From: Siphlonurus alternatus
Lineage: Eukaryota; Arthropoda; Insecta; Ephemeroptera; Siphlonuridae
Assembly (NCBI GenBank): GCA_949825025.1
Contig: OX463780.1
Location: 14,605,480-14,669,479 of the forward strand
DNA length: 64,000 bases
Reading direction: 5' to 3'
Shown here: one piece after another, positions 13,195 through 27,387 of the stretch
How the letters are laid out: every line of letters starts with the position of its first letter
How positions within the stretch are numbered: the first letter of the stretch is position 1
The notes under the pieces: generated by a model
What the model was told of the DNA's origin: nothing
What the model saw: the letters and a program-made list of their open reading frames with translations, nothing else
The model's database searches: none
Program-made: the position numbers and the translations under genes

Positions 13195-15056
13195 GGTAAA
13201 AATTAGTTATGTTTTGGGACTCAAGGTGTATTATTTTTTTGCTGCTGTAATGGCTATTACAGAAGACTATATGAAGTCATTGAGCGTTACGAGGGGCCTG
13301 CTCAGGCCATGCCAGCAGTAAGAAAGTGAGTGAGGAGGAGTCCCCCGACGAGCACGCGCGGAGCTCCTCACGCACCACGGCCGGATGTGATGCATCACTC
13401 ACGCCATTCTCTCCGCTGCTCCTCATCTGCAGTGTTTAATTAGACCCAGCATCTCTCGTCAAATCGTCGCAGACAAATCATAAGACAAACAACACCTCTT
13501 GTTTTTTAAAAAAAGGAATAAAAAAAAATACGTGTCATTCGTGTATAAAATCATTTTTCATAGTCACTTAATTATTCAAAACACATAGTAAGGTACTTTT
13601 TTTAGAGCTTATACACACAATTGAATACAAAATTATATTTTTTAATACTGTTTAGAACTCACAAGAAGGGTTTAAGATCATGCGGTCAATAAAATGTATG
13701 ACATGGCTATAGACATGTAGAAGAGCTAAGATGTGTTTAAACTTGACAATGAGATGTCAACTGATATTCATTGTTTGTTGGTTTTTCTATTTTTAAAACG
13801 TTGTAAAAAAATATATATTTTATTCATTAAAATTATTTTTCACATGTAATTTTTTTCCCTCAACAAATAATTTTGAAGGTGAAAATAAAAATGTTTTTAC
13901 TTTTAAAAAAACATTAACAAATACGTTTGTTTTTCTCACAATTGATATTTTGCAAAATTAAAATGGCATTTTCCCATCAGCAAAGAGTGTTTTTATTATC
14001 AGTTTGTGCAGCCAAGACGCCTGAATATATAATCTAGTCACGCCCCCTGAACCCGCAATGCTGATACATCGCAGGCAGTCTTGTTATCAGTAGGCCCCAT
14101 GCGACACCCACTGCTCACTCAGCACCCGTCGTCTCGTCATCTTGGAGGAAACAGTAACGCCCCCTGAGCTCCTTGGCTCTCTCGTGAACAGCTGATAACA
14201 CTGCGGCCTCGTATCTCCCGTCTGCACGACAATACTATTTGACCGCTACGTCGCCGCCACCATCACGAGTGTTTATTATTTTAAAACAGATAACATGACA
14301 CTTTTATCTCTCTTTTCTGTATTTTATTGGACAATAAACTTTACAAAAAAAAAAAAAAAACATAAAAAAAAGGGTTTTAAAAGACTTTAAACTTTTGACA
14401 ATCAATTCTGTAGGTGTGTTTGATTTCAAAATTATACACTTTTGACTTTTTAGTATAGCTGTTAGGTTAGAATACTGATGATAAGGGGATTATTTTGATA
14501 TTTTTTATGTATTCGTGTCTTATTACTATTTTCACATATCGATTTATTTCATGAATGTTTTTTGAAAAACACATTTTACATTTCTTAAGTCATTCTCTAT
14601 AGCACTTTCATTTCCCCTCTTCATTTCTGTACAATTTCCTGCCAGCAAGCAAGTGCTCGTTTGCTTACTCTGTAATATTTTGTCATCAGTAGACAGGCAG
14701 ACGCTGCTACAGCTTTGAAAAACCGATTATGTGACGCAAAAAGCTTTCGACTTGGCGGGAGGAGGAGCGCGATATACAATGTGTATACGCAGGAAACAAA
14801 GGTAAGGCAGCGACATTTACACAGTAGAGGTTTCGGAGCGTTCCTCACATATTTCAAACATTAAACATTTTCAAGGATAGTCATCAACTTCAAGGATATA
14901 TTGATATTATTGAAATTAAGAAGTTAAAAAATAAAATGTTTATTCAAGTGCAGAAATATGCCAAAATACCATTACTAATTATTAAATTATAGAACTTCGT
15001 AATTACAATTTAATAGAAAAGGATAAATAAAGTTTACAATAGTGAAATATTTAATT

Positions 15057-15061
<5 letters not shown>

Positions 15062-15089
<28 letters not shown>
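15062..15089. repeat. (AT)n microsatellite
   Basis: Fourteen AT units, followed to 15140 by degenerate TATATTATATA sequence. Confidence 0.9.
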
Positions 15090-15093
<4 letters not shown>

Positions 15094-15739
15094 ATATAAT
15101 ATATTATATATATTTATATATTATATATATTTATATATTACATAAAATTTAGATATGATTTTTCTCCTTGTTGATTAATATTAGTACGTATTTCAATTGT
15201 TCGAATAATATACTCAAATGCAGATTAAAGAACTTTCAGATTTGATGCATATCGTATCAAAGTCTCGAAAGCATGCATTGCTAAATTTACTGCTTGGAGA
15301 TTAAAATTAGCGGCTGATTAAAGCTATTCTCTGTAGAATTGCCAACAAAAAGATTTTAGCAGTTTTTCTATGAGAGTCTCCACCCATCTTCTCACCGGAT
15401 ACGCCTCCACTGATACATTGTAAAGTGAACGTCGTATGCAACGCTCTAATTAAAAAAAAAAAAAAAATCTCCGACCTCGCCCTCATCAAAAACAAGTCAT
15501 TCTAATCAATTTTATATACTGACCTTTTATATAAAAACATTTTCACAAAATAAAAAGGTTTATAGAGCATGCATGCATGAATAATTTTTTTTTTTAAACT
15601 ACAGTAATGTATTCATGTTTCTCTATTATTATATTATGAGAAATATACAACTTTGTTATATATAATACTAATTACAATAAAAAAAATAGTTGTTTTATTA
15701 CTCATTGTTGGTATTATTGAGGTCAACAATGGTCCATCG

Positions 15740-16095
15740 CAAAGGGGTGTGTCCTTCGTCTCGGTCTAATCAACTCCTAGCAGTTAGAGTTGGCTGCCAT
15801 AGGTAATTCGCATCTCCTCTAGGTTGATAGCGGCGATTTCCCTTTTTGCTGCTGCTGGTGCTTACTTTTTGTCCTCTCTCTCGCCATCAGTGACTCACTT
15901 GGCGTCGTAATTGCTATAGTTGCCTGTCGCTCTGTCCTCCCGCGCAGTCTACAGCCTTTGTTGATCTCTCTCTCGGCAGCCTGCCACCTCATTATTTATG
16001 CATCCTCGCTCTCATGTCCCTTCTCTCGTATACTAAGATTTAAGGAATTTACTTTGCAAAAGAAGACCGCACAAAGCGTCTCTCTCTCTTTCTCA
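15740..16095. promoter_or_regulatory. GAGA/GCCAT cluster, Polycomb-response-like
   Basis: CTCTCTCTCGCCAT (15874-15887) joins a GAGA-factor repeat to a GCCAT (Pho/YY1) core. Further CTCTCTCTC runs occur at about 15964 and 16079, another GCCAT at 15796, and CTCGC repeats between. In Drosophila such combinations mark Polycomb response elements and developmental promoters. No open frame longer than a few dozen codons crosses it. Motif evidence only. Confidence 0.35.
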
Positions 16096-16099
16096 CACA

Positions 16100-19000
16100 A
16101 AGTTTAAAATTAGATAACTTAGTATATAAAAATACAATTATTCATTATGATGTTAAATTTTTACTTTAAAGAAAAAAAAGATATGAAACAAGCAAATTAG
16201 TTTAATTGAAACGTATCTATAAAATCAGGAAAGCTATTATATGATAACTTAATTAATGTATTAAAAAAAATAATTACATACAAAATATTCTATTTTAAAA
16301 AATAATAAGAAATTACATAACATGCAAAATGGGATACGAACTATGAACTCTGAAAATATAGAAAAATATATGTAAAAAAAATGTGAGTATTTTGAAGAAA
16401 ATGCTGAATGTGAAATATTGGTAACTTTGTTTGCCGTGTGTGAAATCTCATCATAAAATACTGCTGGACTGTTTGTCGTCGCAAGTCACAAAATTGCGTT
16501 ACTTGTCGAGGCCTGCAAACTCGATCAGAAGCCCCTCTTCATAATATTCACGTCGGGATATCTGAGAGTGCGCCCCTTTTGACTTGGTTCGCCCTTCTCG
16601 CGTCACTCTACCAACGTAAATTAAGTTTGCATTGCTTACTTCATTTGTATAGAGTATAACAACAAGTAACCTCTTTGGTATATGCTGGGAATGAGATTTT
16701 AGAAGCACTTCAAATTATTCTGACTTATGGGATAAGTTATACTAGCTACTATATACAATATGAAATTATTACATTATATTTTGAGGTATTATATAATATA
16801 CGATTAATATTATATTATAATCATGGAATAAGCAATCATGTAATACTATATAAGTTATAATACGCAGCTAGGCATGGTTCTGATTTTATATTGGAAACTA
16901 CGCCGTGACAAATATTGAAGATATAATTCATGTGGTTAGTTATCAATCATTATAGGTTTGGAAATAAATTACGTCACTTTATACAATATAATACGTCAAT
17001 ATCATAACGCAACATTATAAAAAAAATATAATATTAAGACGCACTACTTATTATAAATATAAATTGCTAACCGAGATTTTTTTATGCTCAACATGTTGTA
17101 TATATATATCATAAATTTAATAATGTTTGCACGGGTCATTCAATATAGAAAATTGGCATCACTGCATCAATATCTATAACTATAAGTGGAATCAGACAGC
17201 ACATAAAGGTCTATAATTACGCTATGGCCATATTTATGCGAGGGGGCGATGATGACTGGGGTCAAGCGAGGTAAGAAGGCATTACCATACAATGCTGCAG
17301 CAACAAGCCGCCCTCACAATGGTCAATGCCAATGTCATTGTTGACAGCCTGGGAGCCAAAGTATTATTATATAGCTGATCGGATTGTTGCGTGGCACTCA
17401 GGTGTCATCATATGCTTTCATATCTGACCGCAGTGACCGCATAGGCTCGGTGAGTGTGCGTTGATTCTTGAAAAAAATTAACAAATTTTGTCACTTTGAA
17501 AAAAAAATATATAGAAATTATATCATTGGAATTTAAGATTAATGCTAAGCGATTATGGACTTAATTATATTAAATAGTCTTATTATATATAATTACAGAA
17601 TTAGCAATTAAATTAAAAAAATTAATTTATATTTAATTGTAATTTTCTTAATTATAATATTATTTTAAATATGAATAACAAAAGTTAAAATATTATTTAA
17701 TTATAATCAGAGAGCTTGGAAAAAGCTGATATAATCAAGAACAACTATATAATAAAAATATTTGAAAAACTGAATAGAGCCCATTCTTTTTTAATATATA
17801 GGCTCTGTATTTAAATTTAAATAAATTACTATTGTATTATATTTTATGCTAAATTTATTAAGATTATTTATTTGCGAAAAAAACAGCTTTCTGTTTTTTT
17901 TATACATTACACGGGTGACATGTCACCATAAACCTGTCCAACAGGCCAACTTCCGGTAATTAATTTCATGACCTCACAGCATTAAAACATTGGAATAAAA
18001 AATAATAAAAAAATAACCAGCAAATCGAGTTGGATAGATTATAAAAATAATTTTACTATCCCCTGGGAAAATTATGATACAATTCAATGTTGATGATTAC
18101 ACCTTATAATTACTATTAGTGAGAGTGAGTAGCTGGCTGCCATAAATGAATGATGATTTAGATTACCTTGAAAATTGCTCTTATATATCGTGGGAATTTC
18201 ATGATCGCTAATGATTATGATTATATGCCAGTATATTACATGATGATGGATTTAAAGGGCATGCATTTGCTTGTTATAATATTGGAAGGGAGCTCAGGTG
18301 ACCCCCCTCCCCCTAATCCTGACCGGAAACTAGCGTGTAGAACTCGAGCTGTGAATACCATGGCAAGAGAGGTTCCTACACTCCATATACGAGTGTATGC
18401 TCATATGTTCGGGGTGGAGTGTATATAAGAGACAGCAGCCCTCTATGTAAGCCCGCACCTGACCCCCTACACCGGATATGGGCATCACCCCCCGTACCCC
18501 CTAACCTACATGTACGGCAACCTAATAAAATATCATCTCCATGGGCTAGCATAAAAATATTATGGAGAAAAAAAAATAGAGAAAATTAAATTACCTGAAA
18601 TATTCAAAATTCTAAACTTAATAATGTTATTACAAGCTATGCATTATATAAGAAATTCAATTTGCACGCTTGGTCATAAATTGATAATTATATTTTGTTC
18701 CTGTGAAGCAAATGAAAAATTCAAATATTTTATCAGTGAAGATTTTGCTATACAAAAACAAATAATGTATAATTGCATATTCCCACATGCATATGAAAGG
18801 GATTGTGACCAAAGAATATTACAAAAATTTATATTAAATATAATTATTAAACTGCATGAAATAAGGCATTACTTATAATATAAAACCTGTATAGTGCAAA
18901 GCATTAGTATGATAAATTTCTAATAAGGATGTTGCTGATACCTTTATATTATTATATATATATACATGAATATACATGATAAAAAATTGTACGAACTTCC

Positions 19001-22000
19001 TGCCAGCAATTTAATACAGAAGCAACTAAACAGGGTTAACCTTATTGCCTTCAGAGAGGTCAACAATATTCATCGTACGTTGTTGATATACCATGTAAAT
19101 GTATAGAAAAATCACAAAGTGGGTCGCGAGAAAAGGTAGAGAAAAAATTGTCAAGTTCTTGGATTCTTTGTCGCTGTGTCGCAACTAAAAGCGTGACATC
19201 GCCTCGCGCTTGCTCGCTTTTTCACCATCCCCCTCCTTACTTAAAAAAAATATAGACTAAAAAATGAGGGGAAGCGATGACGGGGAGGATAAATGGGGGA
19301 GGAGGTACTTCCGGTGAGGGCGATGTGTACCCTACCTTAGAGAACGTAGCATTCCACCGTAGACAACGCCTATTACACTCAGAGTGAGATTTTTTTTTCA
19401 CTTCTTCCTATACTCTCTTTGTTAGCCAAGTGATCGTATAGTAAAAGATGCATGGTATTTAAAAAAAAAAAAACATTCCTTTTATTTTTTTCTTACATGC
19501 GACTGGGATTTAAATGTTTTGTATGTATATAAGATGTCAGGAATTTCAATTGGTTTTCATTTCAAGCATTTATACATTGGGATATGAAGAATTAAAATAG
19601 CATACCAGCTATATGCATGCAGCTGATATACATATTATATTTTAAAATAATAAATTTAAAGGTCCACATATTTCTGTTATTCTTCTTTGAGACGCTAAAA
19701 TTATAACAGATGTTCATATTATAGCTATCATAAACACAACAGCACTGTTAAAAGATAGCAAAATTAAATTGATAATGGAACCTTTTTACCTTTTATTACC
19801 ACAATATAAGACACAGGTATCTATCATCATGTTTACGTTGTACCTGATATGTAACTTCGAGAGTTGCTGTTGTCAACTCGATCAAGGCTCGCACTCAAAT
19901 TGTGACTTACCATGATACTTCTCGCTCCATGAACTTCGCTAAGTGCTTTTATTGAGGTTCGAAGAGGGGGACAGTCAGCAAGCAGGTGATCATATATTTT
20001 TTTTAATTCACTTCCTTTTCAATATCACTTTTATGTATAATTATAATGCATCGTTATTTTATTGCATAAATATATTTTTAAATACAAATTAACACGATTA
20101 AAAAATTACAAGAAGAAAAAAATTATATGGGATATAAAAATGCGGCAATATTTATTAATTATTGCCCTGATGATGTAAAGTATCCAAAAAGTATAAATTT
20201 TTACTCATTAATTCTTTTATGCAATGAAATAAAATTATTGTAAAAAAATATTGGCGAGTGCCTAGATAAAAATATGGACGGAGAGCGAATCCCCTTGCTG
20301 AATGTAATTGCGATTAAATGTTTAGCTATAAATGGAGAATGGTATCCTTGTTTTGTCAGCAATTTTTTTTTATATCAATTTTTTAACATTAGCCTATTTC
20401 AAAACACCTGCACATGTTCCTGACTCATATAGCAACCAATTAAAACCACATAACAACATGAAAAGACAATATAAAAATGTATAAAAATCTGAGCGTTGAA
20501 AAGTAATAGAGAAGAATAATTCTTTTCTTTTATATAAATTATCCGGGACAATCAAGCAAGCTTCGTATGTTTATCAATAAGTTAATAATATTACGATTCC
20601 CACGTTTTGCCATTGTTCCTGAGAGTTAGTGGTAGTCAGGTTCCCACGCTCGCCATTAGGAGCTGACCCTTAGCTGCTGCTGCTACCATGCAGGCACCTG
20701 CCTGTCGTCTGCATCACTTTTCTGCAGCAGACCCCATCAGCCGTATAACACGTGCTCGGAAACATTTTTTCAATTTTCGCATAAATTAATTAAGACTATT
20801 GTTAATTTTTAAGATAACCTTGATGATTTTGTTTTATACAAGCTTGATGAAGCTGAAATAGCCACTGCAGTGACGTATATAACAATGGCGTGTTTACTGG
20901 TTGTAATTTTATTTTCTAGATTTATTTAATTGTGCGGCAACAACGTTACATTAAGAGTGCGGCGGCGGCTGGCTCAACTGGCAACTGTCAGCTCGTATAT
21001 GCAGTCACGCCTCGATGACTGCATTTTATACAGAGGGCACTTGGGGGTTAGCTGGGGACGGGGACCAGACAACACGCCATCATGGAAAAAAAAAACGTTG
21101 GGGCCCCAAGTCTTTTTAATGTATAAGGAAAACATTTTTATTTTACTGTGATTTAGATTGTATCGCATGGCATGCAATAAGTAAAAAAATATGGTGAAAT
21201 ATCTAGATATTATATTATGAGACGATCGAATTTTTATACATTATGCATGTCATCTTAGTCATCTTACTATTTTATTTGGCATATAGGATAATGCCAAATT
21301 AATCTGTATGATAAAAAACTTAATGAGTTTGAAAATAAAAGCTATTAATATACGATGTTAAGTATATATATAAAGTATATAATATATAAGAAATATTATA
21401 AGTGAAAATGTATAGTTGTGTAATGTTCCAATAAGAAATGAATATTTAAAATAAATTTGAACTAAGTGCGTCTAGTGGAGATCAAAACGTCTGCGCTCTG
21501 ATCCGAAACTTCAAGCTTTGCTCAAAAAGCGAGAGGAAAAGGGCAAGCAAAATTGACTACATTTTCATCAACATGAAAATTGAATGCAGTGGAGTCAACT
21601 AGTTCAAAATATTTCCATATACTAAGCAAAATTATTAACTCCACAGTCGATATTGTGTCAATTACTTTACTAGATTTATAAAAATTTATTCAGAATTTTC
21701 TCATGTTGGAGACTGTATAAACTGCTATATAGAATATAATAGTATATAGCATGTAACATCCACCAAGCGAAGTCATCATCATCATGCACTAGGGCTCAAG
21801 AGGAAACACGCTCCACCAAGCACGAGGCCCTCGACGTGACGTCACAGTGAAACAATGGTCGAGCTGCCATGAGCGAGAGAAATACACTGCAGCACCCCGC
21901 CCATGATGAATATAAGCATCGGGCCAGCGCTGGGCTCACACAAGGCTTCATAAATAGTACTTGATTAAAAATTCCTCACCACCTGTTCACCTGCGGGGGG

Positions 22001-25000
22001 TGCAACAGGGGTGCTTTTCTCCCCTTCTTGCGTGATTGTGTCATCACCGGAGAATGATGAGTTCCCCAAGTGACTTACTGACGGCAAGAAAACTAACTTT
22101 GTTTGCATCGAGTTCCGTTTATATAGATGAGATTGCTTGCGATTCTAAAACGAAAATTCTTTGTATACACTCGTAGAGGGAATTTTAGATCATTATTTAA
22201 AAATGCTAAAGAAAAAGTTAAAAATTATACAAATTAATATTCTTCACTATAAAAAAAGAAAAGTAAAAAGTCATCAAAATAATTCTTTGAAAGGATATCT
22301 TATTTAACAAAAATTAAGAAGAAAGTTTTGTACTTTAATTACATAAAGTTTTAAATTAATTAACCTGTACCTCTATATATATTTCAACTTTATTTAATTT
22401 AATTCTATATACAGCCAAGCAAGTATAAATTTATTGACTTGTTAGTTTTTAATTGATAGTAAGTTAGTTTGAAGCAGAGGACATGTAAAGAGCACTTCAA
22501 AGACTTTATTGGCAGCAGGGTGGGGAAACGGCGGTGCAATTACGCGCTACTACTATCAGACTTTGCTACTGCTGCGAGGGTGCCTCGACGGTGGGTGCGT
22601 ACACGGAAAGTCGACGAGGCTGTTTGCAAGTTGTTTGCCGACGGTCGCAGTAATGAGATCTGCTGCCGTTGCCTTGGGCACTGGGGGTGGCAATATCTCC
22701 CCTCAACCTTTCCGCGGATCAAAAATCAATAATTTCTTCCTAACCCCTATAAAAAAAATTCTTACTTATAATATAACAAAAAAATATTCATGACCTTCCC
22801 TAATTTTCAATAAGGTTTCGATATACACAATATAATATATTAATGATTAATTAAAAAAGTTTTAGTTTTATATGATGTAGAAATATATGTATAAACATGG
22901 CACAATTACACAATATTGACATTTATTTTTAATCATTATTCCTTCATTTATATACTTTTTATTACTATAGATATAAATATATAATGTGACATACACCCTG
23001 AGTATTATAAATGTATAATTATGGACATTTGAACCATCTCACTGTCATAGAGATTTTCTTTTACTTTACTTTTTTTTTATACACGACTTGCCTGTAAATT
23101 TTACTGTATATTTAAAATGTAAAGTGAAGATGCAACTTTGCTTTGTGATCCAAGTACTTGCTATAGATACAAAGTAATTTTATTATAATTCTGATGCTAG
23201 TTTCACCCTTATCAACATAGGGTGAAAAGGCTGGACGGTCCAGCAAGCAAAGATGCAACAGCGGCCGCTTCACGTGAGGGAGAATCAAGGGAGAAGCGAG
23301 GTGGGATCAAAAGGGGGCGTGGCTCGCGGCCTGCGCGACTTCCTCTGCGCATCAACCACGAGGCTAACCACTCCCCCAGAGAGATAACACCACCACAGAG
23401 GTCACTTGGTACACCCATTGTTTCAGTACTGTTGATCTGTCTCTCAGAAATATCATTATCCGCCTTTCATCTTTACCGAAAGGCATAAAGGCGTAAAAAA
23501 AAGTTACATGTTTCAATTCAGCATATTTTTTAATAAATTGAAATATTTCAAATATTTTTCATATCTATTTTATATATAACAAATTTATCAAATATAATAA
23601 AACAAGTTAAAAACAATGGTAAAAAATATGAGAGGGTTTTATAATAAATAAAAAGTGAGAAGGGGTCAACTGATATGCGCAGGGGAGGTCGACCGGAAAT
23701 TGTGCTTCATTGGCCAGAACTTTGCTTCTCCAACATCCGGTTACCTGTGTGCATGCATGTGTGGTCCAAAAAATAAAATCAAGCTATCTCAAATCACTAT
23801 ATATTACACTTTAATTAACTTTGCAGTGAGAGCTACAGCATGGCACTCCATGTCTAAACAGTTTACACGGAGAAAAAAAAAATTAATTGGCCACCAGGTA
23901 CACAAGCAACAGTTTTTAAAATGCAGTTTTCCGAGCGAGCAATACATGATGGTGACGCAAGAACCACGCACGCTATAAGCTGCAGCGTGATGCTCTCGTC
24001 TCGCTTGGCCCACTTGCATAACAATGCCGATTGTTGCTATCATGTGTTGTCATTATAATATCAACAGTAGCATGTTAGCAAGAGTATATATAGCGTGATT
24101 ATGATCATCATTATTTCGTCATCAACAACATGGAAGGCTTGAATATCATTGGCATTAACAGAGTAATATTAATATGGTGTATTGTAGTATTGTCAACCCT
24201 CCCAACAATTAAGTCATAAAAAGAAAATTTGTTTTTAATGTCCCATTATTGTTTTGCAAATTGTCATGATAGAATTTAGTTCAGGTTTTATATATATAAA
24301 TTTTGTATTTTCAATCTCCTGTCACTGCATTTAAAAAACGTATACTATTATATATTATGCAAAAAAGAGCAGAGCGAGAGACAGAAAAAATTAGCAGTTA
24401 AAAGTATTATGTAATATGTGTTTGCAGATTATATGCAAAAAGAAAAAGTTGTATACTGTAGTGGCGATGCTGGTCGGATAACAGCAGCGAGGTAATGGCC
24501 AAGTCTTGTCCGCCCCCCGCGGACAATCATTTAACTTGCTCCTGCGGGCTCCAGAGACACCCCAGCAAGGATCGTGAACTCGATCACATGCATACACCTG
24601 TATATTATTGTGCACCTGTTCGGCGGAAACATTAAATTTATCTTTACACCCTGAGAACCGAATTCATAAAAAAAAAAGTAATGAATGACATTCATGCATT
24701 TCGTTTAAATAGTCTCCTTGTAAGACCTTGTCTATATTATATGCCATGGACTTATATAATTTCAGTTTGATCTATTATATTGATATAATATAATTACAAT
24801 GCCCCTGTAAGTAGACTACGAAACTGGATGTTTAGAAATGGTTAATTTTTGGAAACATAACATGATTAATTCTTCTCTCCCTGTAATATAGTTTATTTAT
24901 CCCTTGACATAAGAAAATGTGTGATATACGGAGAGAAAATTTGTTTGAAAAAGACCCACATCATGAATATTGCTTTTGATTAATAATAAAAATAAATATT

Positions 25001-25265
25001 GATTAATCAAATTTCATCTACACAGCCTTTATCTTTACTTTCAAGCTCCCCTGTTCCACGTAGAAAAGTTTTCCTCGATCCCTGCATGTTCAGAAAATCT
25101 CACTTATAATCATATATTTAATTATACATTATTATCTTACGCGTATATTATCTGACTTCTTATTCGTGTCCTATATACATGAGGCGGCAATAAGCTGCAT
25201 GCATGCAGTTACATAGAAACAAACATCAAGGTGATAAAATGATAACATCCAAAATTATTTCTAAG
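16100..25265. other. Non-coding with regularly spaced GC islands
   Basis: A long A+T-rich stretch (16100-18280, with a small patch at 17230-17450) is followed by islands at 18290-18550, 19190-19370, 20600-20760 (CTGCTGCTGCTACC), 21770-22080, 22500-22720, 23220-23420 and 24480-24600. CTGCATGCATGCAG at 25196 is a perfect 14-bp palindrome. No exon is supported. Confidence 0.5.
21837..21844. promoter_or_regulatory. CRE palindrome TGACGTCA
   Basis: In GACGTGACGTCACAG inside the 21770-22080 island, which also has GCAGCACCCCGCCC and TATAAGCATC. Confidence 0.5.
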
Positions 25266-25625
25266 CTATGACTACTCAGGCTCGGACTGGTCATAAGAGT
25301 TGGTGAGCGATCGCTCAGTAGGCCCCCCCGGTTGGAGGCCCCCAAAATGTTAAAAGGAGGCCCCCCAGGGTGAAATAGGCCCTCTCTACATCGCGAAGCG
25401 ATGTAAGATTTAATGTAGATACAGTGTTCTGAAGATGTAGAGTAAAACAAGAGGCTTAAATCACAGTACAAAGAACTGACTATTATATTTAATAGGTATT
25501 ATATATTCATAATAATCAATTACTTCATATACATTTCAATTTATTTACTATCAATTTTCAACTTTGAAGTGCCAGAAATTTTTAAAACAAAAAGACAACA
25601 ATTACATTATAACTTTCATGAGAAA

Positions 25626-25747
25626 ATATAAGGGTCCTTGGCACAGTTGGAGGCCCCCCAAAAATATAAAAGGTAGGCCCCTATAATGAGGACCTATACC
25701 TTTATTATTTTTAGGAGGCCTCCAACCGTGCCGAGGGCCCTTATATT
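25626..25747. repeat. Foldback inside the hAT element
   Basis: ATAAGGGTCCTTGGCACAG...GGAGGCC at the left is mirrored by GGAGGCCTCCAACCGTGCC...AGGGCCCTTAT at the right, giving arms of about 55 bp around a short centre. It sits 0.35 kb inside the left end. The GGAGGCC motif also occurs in the terminal region, suggesting internal reuse of terminal sequence. Confidence 0.75.
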
Positions 25748-26250
25748 TCTTAAAAAAATATAGTGTAATTCTCCTCATTTGACCAAGATCGAAGGCTCTT
25801 TATACATCGCGATCGGAAAAGATGTAACAAAAATGATCGAAGCATTTAATTTTGGAAAATTAATGTAGAGTAAAGCCTTGAAGGCCCCTTGGTCCCCCTT
25901 GGTCCTGCACTAATATAAGTAAAATTTAATATGAACATATTCTGTTGCGGTATATGTTTTTTTTTTTTTTTTTTTTCAAATAGACATCATCTCTTTATAA
26001 ATATAATACATTATAGTGATTAAAATAAGCCAGAACAGTCCGGAACGCCAATACGGAAAGGTGCATGTATTATTGAATTTAAAAAATTCATAAATCTTAT
26101 TTTTAAAAATACCTAAATTATAGATTAAAATTTGTAAGTTTATATTTTTACAAAATCTTCCGCTAGCTTCCATTTCGTATTCGTAGTTTTCTTCATATAT
26201 ATGACGAAAAGATGTATAGCACGTACTTGTTTTTTTTATTACATATTTTT

Positions 26251-26251
26251 T

Positions 26252-26280
<29 letters not shown>
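26251..26280. repeat. (TATT)n microsatellite
   Basis: Seven TATT units within the hAT element between its first foldback and the 0.7-kb palindrome, flanked by T-runs. Confidence 0.9.
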
Positions 26281-26282
<2 letters not shown>

Positions 26283-26341
26283 TTTTTTTTTGCTATTATA
26301 GTATTTTTGTATCTATTCATGCATGATTTAATGCTCAAAGC

Positions 26342-27036
26342 ACTTAAAGTAGAGTATGAGCGATTTCATCTTTTCGAATAGTTTATTTTCTAAAAATATT
26401 TTAACTCACCCTCTATTAAGAAATGAAAACCAAAAAATTCCATCTGAAATAGCTTTACCACAAAAAATTCTCAAAGTTGGTGTTTCGGAGGCCCCTTATG
26501 CATCCTTATGGAACAGAAAACAGCTTTTTACTCCAACTTTGTCTGAACCATGGTACCAATTAAAAAATACGTATATACGTAATCCGTAATCTCTTAATTC
26601 TTTAATGGATTTTCAAATATATATATAATATATATTTTTTTTTTTGCGGAGCCGTTTTTCCGGAAAAAAAAATCTTGAAAATCCTTATGGGAATTAACCC
26701 GCAAAAATTTTAATATTTTTTTTTCGGATAAATTGCTCCGTAAAAAAAATAATCATATATAATAATAATATTTGAAAATTCATTAAAGAATTCATCATAG
26801 ATTACGTACGTATTTTTTAATTGGTACCATAGTTCAGACAAAGTTGGAGTAAAAAGCTGCTTTCTGTTCCATAAGGATGCATGTTAAAGGCCTTCGAAAC
26901 ACCAACTTTGGGAATTTTTTGTGGTGAAGCTATTTGAGATGGAATTTTTTGGTTTTCATTTCTTAATATAAGGCAGGTTAATATATTTTTAGAAAACAAA
27001 ATATTCCAAAAAATGAAATCGTTTACTCTACTTTAA
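26342..27036. repeat. Large palindrome, about 0.7 kb, inside the hAT element
   Basis: The left arm (about 26342-26635) and right arm (about 26745-27036) are reverse complements over roughly 290 bp with scattered mismatches. Landmarks are AAAGTAGAGTA...CGATTTCAT and CCAACTTTG.CTGAACCATGG on the left, and CCATAGTTCAGACAAAGTTGG and TTTACTCTACTTT on the right. The two short open frames seen on opposite strands in the arms are mirror copies of the same sequence, not genes. Confidence 0.85.
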
Positions 27037-27387
27037 ACTGATGCATATCCGGTCCAGAATGCAGTACAACTTCATTTTTTAGGAAATGGAAAAAAACAGA
27101 GAGAATCTAATTTTGACCTCAAAATTAATATTGGAGAGATTTTAACATACCGCAATATAATTTGTAATGTATTCGGTCATTTTTCGAGCACGGTTAAGCA
27201 ACTACATGACACTATATAAAAAATATATAAAAAAATAAACGGATAAAAAAACATGCATTGCGATAAAAAGGTTTGATTGTCCTAACTTAAAACAATTTTT
27301 AATTAAATAAAAAGTAAGAAATGTATCTGTTCCCTGAAAAAACATTTCTTGGGGAAAACAAACATTCCATTCAAAGTAACAAAATAT

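Larger units (their letters stand above)
8150..15739. other. Non-coding with regularly spaced GC islands
   Basis: Islands at 9000-9260, 9790-10060 (two CCGGAAGT sites), 10320-10530, 10910-11170, 13260-13440 and 14040-14270, separated by A+T-rich DNA. The opposing frames at 10.9-11.2 kb reflect GC content, not a gene. Nothing else is recognised. Confidence 0.5.

Noticed and set aside
18421..18440. TATAAGAGACAG matching the Tn5/Nextera mosaic end
   Set aside because: The match is 12 bases, and the preceding GTGTA is displaced by two bases relative to the real adapter. Flanks continue as ordinary genomic sequence, so contamination is unlikely.
26356..26999. Two similar open frames on opposite strands (77 and 60 codons) as paralogous genes
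   Set aside because: They are the mirror arms of one palindrome, with no codon bias or conserved domain.
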